A program made the translations under genes and the position numbers. From Chromatiales bacterium (GTDB taxonomy: Bacteria > Pseudomonadota > Gammaproteobacteria > Thiohalomonadales > Thiohalomonadaceae), in NCBI GenBank assembly GCA_029864785.1, contig JAOTST010000026.1:1-10439 (forward strand): a stretch of DNA of 10,439 nt, given 5' to 3'. Positions 6,959 through 10,439 of this stretch are shown here, one piece after another. The notes beneath the pieces are model-generated. The model did no database searches and was not told where the DNA came from. It saw nothing but the letters and a program-made list of their open reading frames with translations. How positions within the stretch are numbered: the stretch's first letter is position 1; every line of letters begins with the position of its first letter.

Positions 6959-7110
6959 CGCTGGACTATTTAATGGATTGGTTAAACCACCTTATCTTCT
7001 CTTTCATTGGCATGGATTTGATCCAAAGTTCGATTGAATAATTGAAACCGAAACTTGACTCAATAGCTGCTGCCAATAATTCACCCATAAATATCGCTAG
7101 AGTATATATC

Positions 7111-7137
7111 GTGGTAGAGTAGGTACTCTTTTATAAT
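7111..7137 (+). promoter_or_regulatory. Candidate promoter of the sensor operon
   Basis: A perfect -10 TATAAT (7132-7137) is preceded by only a poor -35, GTGGTA (7111-7116), at 15-nt spacing. Transcription would start near 7144, leaving a leader of about 85 nt before the ATG at 7229. A weak -35 is typical of promoters that need an activator. Confidence 0.4.
7116..7129. repeat. Palindrome AGAGTA-GG-TACTCT in the promoter spacer
   Basis: A perfect 6+2+6 palindrome sits immediately before the TATAAT at 7132. In this position it could be an operator for a dimeric regulator of the binding-protein/kinase operon. Read as RNA it is a short stem followed by TTTT, so a weak terminator for transcripts entering from upstream is the alternative. 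Confidence 0.35.
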
Positions 7138-7228
7138 AGTTGTTGCATGGCAATATATGCCGACTTTGTGCAATAGCATGGGCTATGTTCTCCATTGGAA
7201 TTGATACAATTTATATAAAGATATCTTG

Positions 7229-8113
7229 ATGATTCGACTCCCTATATTTTTATTTATAGCACTCTTTTTTCCTATGATATTAGAGGGCAGCCCTGTAATC
7301 GCAGCAGAGAAATCTGAGGAGATTATTGTCTGGAATCGACTGATCGACAATCCGGTCGCCTATCGCGTTTTAACCCTCGCCCTAGATCAGAGTGTGCCCG
7401 AGTTTGGTCCCTATCGTCTCACTTCCTCCACCCCCATGGAACAAGGACGGATGGTGGCCGAGCTTGAACACAACAATAGCATCCATGTGGCGAGCTTTGC
7501 CCCCAATGCAGAGCGTGAAAGCCGACTGCTGCCTGTCCGCATTCCAGTCACCAAAGGATTACTCGGTATCCGCGTATGTCTCATCCGTAAAGGGACTCAA
7601 GAGTTATTCAATGGTGTTCAATCCCTGGAGGAATGGCGCGAACGAGGGCTAACTATCGGTCAAGGAACCCACTGGCCTGACACCACAATCCTTGAGCACA
7701 ACGGCCTCACTGTACGCAAAACAGCCAAGTACGAATCACTCTTTAAAATGCTTATCAGCAAGCGCTTCCACTGCTTTTCACGCAGCGTCTCAGAAGTATT
7801 ACCTGAGCTAGACCGCTATGCTGAACAGGGAATAGAACTTGAACGTAACCTCGCGCTGGTCTATCGCTTACCCACCTTCTTTTTCGTTAGCCGTGATAAT
7901 CCTCGTCTAGCCAGACGCTTGAATCGAGGGATGCAGTTAGCTCAGCAGGATGGAAGTTTTGACCGTCTGATCAACGAAAACTATGCGCCCCAGTTTAAAC
8001 AGTTGGGATTAAGTCAGCGCACAGCGATCCCGCTCGACAATCCTCTGTTAAGTAATGAAACTCGCGCAATTGTTGATAATAAAGAGCTCTGGCTGGATCC
8101 CTTCCAAGAGTGA
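7229..8113 (+). CDS. Secreted family-3-like periplasmic solute-binding protein, likely sensor partner
   Basis: A 294-aa exported protein resembling the 'transporter substrate-binding domain' (SBP family 3) proteins of Gammaproteobacteria. Residues 1-25 form a signal peptide (hydrophobic [11 protein letters not shown], likely cleavage near VIAA-EKSEE). The mature part has the two-lobe pattern: '[18 protein letters not shown]' in lobe 1, the crossing region '[17 protein letters not shown]', and '[12 protein letters not shown]' plus '[16 protein letters not shown]' in lobe 2. The C-terminal helix region '[15 protein letters not shown]' is typical of the fold. There is no lipobox and no permease or ATPase gene beside it. 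It overlaps a membrane hybrid kinase gene by 4 nt (GTGA), which argues for signalling rather than transport. ATG 7229 is chosen over the adjacent TTG 7226; only a weak AAAG precedes it. The ligand is unknown. Confidence 0.8.
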   Translation: MIRLPIFLFIALFFPMILEGSPVIAAEKSEEIIVWNRLIDNPVAYRVLTLALDQSVPEFGPYRLTSSTPMEQGRMVAELEHNNSIHVASFAPNAERESRLLPVRIPVTKGLLGIRVCLIRKGTQELFNGVQSLEEWRERGLTIGQGTHWPDTTILEHNGLTVRKTAKYESLFKMLISKRFHCFSRSVSEVLPELDRYAEQGIELERNLALVYRLPTFFFVSRDNPRLARRLNRGMQLAQQDGSFDRLINENYAPQFKQLGLSQRTAIPLDNPLLSNETRAIVDNKELWLDPFQE

Positions 8114-10080
8114 ACAAAACTACCCATCACTCCTCTGGCGCAGTCTCAAGACTCGACTACCGAATCACCGTTTGGGTACTACTATTCAGTACGCTACTCA
8201 CACTGGCCGCCACCGCAGTTCAGCTCACTTTCGACTATCAGGAAGAGTTGTCGAATGTTCGCCTGCATATTGACCAGGCACATCGCGGCAATGCCGAAGG
8301 CCTCGCCACCGGCTTGTGGGAACTCAACCGCCAGCAGTTGGATGCCCAAATCAAGGGAATGGTTCAACTACCTGACATCCGTTATGTCGAGATCCAGGCA
8401 CAAGATATTGCTCCCATTAGCGCAGGAACCCCTGTAGATCACACCGCATCATCAGAAGATGTGATCACCAGCGAGTTTGAGCTTCGATATACCGTTGATG
8501 GAGTCTCTTCACTGCTGGGTACGCTACATATAGATGCCAATCTTAATGAGGTCTACCAACGGCTACGCGATCGGGCCGTGGTGGTGCTTACTTCTCAGGC
8601 AATCGTCATCTTTCTACTATCCGCCTTTCTGTTGCTGCTGGTACGACGAATGGTGACTCGATGGCTAATTATTATGGCTCGTTTCTTCAAACATGTAGAC
8701 GATAGCAGTATCGGTGAGAAGCTGAATCTTTCTCGCAGCCATTATGGCGGCGATGATGAGATCGATCTACTGAGTGACTCCATCAACAAGACGATTACCA
8801 ATCTGGCGAACTCACAAACCGCATTGCATCGTAGTCAGACCACTCTTGAGAGAAAGGTCGAGGAGCGTACTGCCGAGCTGATCCTTGCCAAGGATCAGGC
8901 AGAAGCGGCTACCCGCTCAAAAAGTGAATTTCTCGCCAACATGAGTCATGAGATCCGCACGCCAATGAATGCGGTGATCAATCTCTCTCGCCTGGCACTC
9001 CAGACCGAACTTAATGAACAGCAAAATGATTATATTGCGAAAGTGTTGCGTTCTGGTGAGAACCTGCTCGGTATTATTAATGACATACTCGACTTCTCAA
9101 AGATTGAAGCCGGCCAGTTAACGTTAGAGAACACCCCTTTTTCCTTCGAACAGCTAATTATCGATACCCGAGATGTGGTCGCACATCGTGCAGATGAGAA
9201 GAGTTTGAGCCTTATTTTTAATATGCCCACCCATCTTAATGATCAACTCATGGGAGATCGGCTACGCATCGCCCAAGTGCTCATTAACCTCATCAACAAT
9301 GCAGTAAAATTTACAGAGCATGGCTCGGTGGAGGTCATCATTAAGTCGCAGCCTAAGGGTAACGACCTATGTAATATAGCGTTCAGCGTCAAAGATACCG
9401 GAATTGGGATAACGGCTGAACAGCAGGAACGTCTATTTACTGCCTTTGAGCAGGCCGATGGCTCTACCACCCGAAAATATGGCGGGACAGGTCTAGGGCT
9501 TACCATCAGTCGTCAACTGGTTGAGTTAATGGGGGGGACGTTGAAAGTAACGAGTGTCGCCGGCGAGGGAAGCTGTTTCAGTTTCAGTCTGGAACTGCCC
9601 ATTAGTGATGAACAGCTGCCACACAACAAACAGACGCAAGCCCTGTCCGATACGCAGGAAGAGACGGTATCAATAGAGGAACGTCTTAACGCCATTCGTG
9701 GTGCGCGGGTACTACTGGTAGAAGATAATGATATCAATCAGATGATTGCTGAAGAGCTGCTACAGGTCGCTGGTCTGAAGGTAGAGATTGCTGATAATGG
9801 AGCAGAGGCTCTAAAACTATTGAAGCCAGATTACTTCGATCTGGTATTGATGGATCTACAAATGCCGGTGATGGATGGCTATGAGGCGACCCGACAGATC
9901 CGCGCTAACCAAAATTACAACAAGCTACCCATTGTTGCGATGACCGCTCATGCGCTGGTAGAGGAACGCGAAAAATGTCTAGCTACGGGAATGAATGACC
10001 ACGTCGCTAAACCAATTGATATTGAAGCACTACATGCAGCACTGGTGCACTGGATTGAACCTTGTAACAACCCAATGTAA
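8110..10080 (+). CDS. Membrane hybrid sensor histidine kinase with C-terminal receiver domain
   Basis: A 656-aa inner-membrane kinase. TM1 is at 19-41, a periplasmic sensor at 42-155 (containing '[15 protein letters not shown]' and 'LPDIRYVEI', reminiscent of CHASE5-like sensors), TM2 at 156-178. A HAMP-like linker and coiled coil run to about 262. HisKA holds '[14 protein letters not shown]' with phospho-acceptor H280. HATPase has N box NLINNA (393-398), G1 DTGIG (429-433) and G2 GGTGLGL (458-464). The receiver domain has acidic residues E538/D539, phospho-acceptor D582, T612 and K634. All catalytic residues are present. There is no Hpt or output domain, so phosphate must pass to partners encoded elsewhere. 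The GTG start overlaps the binding-protein stop (GTGA) and lacks a good ribosome binding site, implying translational coupling. No other in-frame start keeps TM1. Confidence 0.95.
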   Translation: MNKTTHHSSGAVSRLDYRITVWVLLFSTLLTLAATAVQLTFDYQEELSNVRLHIDQAHRGNAEGLATGLWELNRQQLDAQIKGMVQLPDIRYVEIQAQDIAPISAGTPVDHTASSEDVITSEFELRYTVDGVSSLLGTLHIDANLNEVYQRLRDRAVVVLTSQAIVIFLLSAFLLLLVRRMVTRWLIIMARFFKHVDDSSIGEKLNLSRSHYGGDDEIDLLSDSINKTITNLANSQTALHRSQTTLERKVEERTAELILAKDQAEAATRSKSEFLANMSHEIRTPMNAVINLSRLALQTELNEQQNDYIAKVLRSGENLLGIINDILDFSKIEAGQLTLENTPFSFEQLIIDTRDVVAHRADEKSLSLIFNMPTHLNDQLMGDRLRIAQVLINLINNAVKFTEHGSVEVIIKSQPKGNDLCNIAFSVKDTGIGITAEQQERLFTAFEQADGSTTRKYGGTGLGLTISRQLVELMGGTLKVTSVAGEGSCFSFSLELPISDEQLPHNKQTQALSDTQEETVSIEERLNAIRGARVLLVEDNDINQMIAEELLQVAGLKVEIADNGAEALKLLKPDYFDLVLMDLQMPVMDGYEATRQIRANQNYNKLPIVAMTAHALVEEREKCLATGMNDHVAKPIDIEALHAALVHWIEPCNNPM

Positions 10081-10116
10081 CAGCACTGACAATAGATTAT
10101 CTCTCTTAGAAGAGCC
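10081..10116. other. Convergent gap between kinase and hemerythrin genes
   Basis: 36 nt between two convergent stops. CTCTT-AG-AAGAG (10103-10114) is a short self-complementary stretch, too tight and without a T-run to be called a terminator with confidence. Confidence 0.2.
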
Positions 10117-10439
10117 CTATTTAAAATATTTCCCTAACATCCTACCTAAAAGCCCCTTCTCTACAGGCTTATTGCAATAAGGTACGTAGTCCTGATCTTC
10201 ATTTTTAATATGGTTACCCAACCAGACAACGAGCTCACCTGAAAGCTTACGGGCAACATCTTCACCGCCTTCATGCCGGCGCTGGTAAGCAGCGACATGA
10301 TCAATAAAGGTGTCATGAACCTTTTTATGAGGTGCTGCCAATGGATAACCGTGCTGTCGATGGAGGTCTTCCTCAAAGGCAAAGTGGGAGATGGTGTAGT
10401 TAACTAACCCTGCAAGAACCTCGCCTACACCATCATGAT
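10117..10439 (-). CDS. Bacteriohemerythrin (N-terminal part outside window)
   Basis: Non-heme di-iron oxygen-binding protein of the hemerythrin family. The minus-strand frame is open from the window edge to TAG at 10119-10117, giving 107 C-terminal residues; the TTG at 10341 is an internal leucine, not the start. The iron ligands are arranged as in bacteriohemerythrins: HFAFE (HxxxE), HKKVH (HxxxH) and 'HIKNED' (HxxxxD). The first histidine of the family lies beyond the edge. 'NYTISHFAFEEDLHRQHGYP' is a near-textbook family segment. After the domain a short basic tail (LLGRMLGKYFK) follows; no extra domain is fused at this end. Possible roles are oxygen storage or sensing, or delivery of oxygen to other enzymes. 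It converges with the kinase gene, so no operon link is implied. Confidence 0.93.
   Translation of the reverse strand, partial: HDGVGEVLAGLVNYTISHFAFEEDLHRQHGYPLAAPHKKVHDTFIDHVAAYQRRHEGGEDVARKLSGELVVWLGNHIKNEDQDYVPYCNKPVEKGLLGRMLGKYFK

Larger units (their letters stand above)
6878..7228. other. 350-nt AT-rich divergent intergenic region
   Basis: Lies between the divergent mscS-like and solute-binding protein genes and should hold both promoters. I see an inverted repeat near mscS (6930-6958), a TGGTT-A-AACCA palindrome (6979-6989) and a perfect TATAAT with an adjacent palindrome (7116-7137). Two small stems follow in the predicted leader of the binding-protein gene: GGCA/TGCC at 7149-7161 and ATAGC/GCTAT at 7173-7186. 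A 29-codon open frame at 6952-7041 has no ribosome binding site and is not called as a gene. I recognise no RNA family here. Confidence 0.5.

Noticed and set aside
6952..7041. 29-codon open frame (starting MLSLDYLMDWLNHL) in the mscS-binding protein gap; open back to 6880
   Set aside because: No ribosome binding site before the ATG, no recognisable family, and its start overlaps the inverted repeat. Frames of this length are expected by chance in 350 nt.
10161..10382. Alternative minus-strand frame over the hemerythrin gene
   Set aside because: The other minus frame (10117-10439) carries all the hemerythrin iron-ligand motifs; this one has none.
1..10439. Mobile element, CRISPR, phage-defence or toxin-antitoxin system
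   Set aside because: I found no transposase, integrase, direct-repeat array, terminal inverted repeats or defence-type domain. Apart from the GNAT relic all genes look intact and ordinary.

Overview
The window looks like a chromosomal segment of a Gammaproteobacterium. The 648-aa acetyl-CoA synthetase closely resembles the enterobacterial enzyme from memory, down to a catalytic lysine at position 609. Moderate GC, an MscS channel, a LysE exporter, a tripartite-type hybrid kinase and a bacteriohemerythrin fit the same group. Species cannot be fixed from the sequence. There is no rRNA, tRNA, CRISPR array, insertion sequence or phage gene.

Layout. (1) Positions 1-2211 hold the end of a branched-chain-amino-acid-type (HAAT/Liv) ABC importer operon: a LivM-like permease cut by the window edge, a LivG-like ATPase and a LivF-like ATPase. 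They are tightly packed, and the two ATPase genes overlap by 4 nt. (2) After 74 nt comes acs, acetyl-CoA synthetase (2286-4232), on the same strand. Its position suggests that the importer may deliver a short carboxylate that Acs activates. (3) Positions 4233-4633 hold two tandem hairpins and an unlisted, decayed C-terminal piece of a GNAT acetyltransferase. (4) Positions 4634-5265 hold a small rhodanese with a C-terminal CxC and a 68-aa membrane protein, probably co-transcribed. (5) A LysE/RhtB exporter (+) and an MscS-type mechanosensitive channel (-) converge. (6) A 350-nt AT-rich divergent region separates mscS from a two-gene sensory unit: a secreted family-3-like solute-binding protein and a membrane hybrid histidine kinase, overlapping as GTGA. 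(7) The right edge carries the C-terminal part of a bacteriohemerythrin on the minus strand, convergent with the kinase gene.

How the genes may work together. The liv-acs block is a plausible uptake-and-activation unit. The solute-binding protein and hybrid kinase are a plausible split sensor: the binding protein captures a ligand in the periplasm and reports to the kinase, whose signal must leave through an Hpt protein and response regulator not present here. The other genes are ordinary housekeeping or stress functions. I found no clearly new multi-gene system. The best candidates for a second look are the binding-protein/kinase pair, the liv-acs linkage and the GNAT remnant with its adjacent hairpins.
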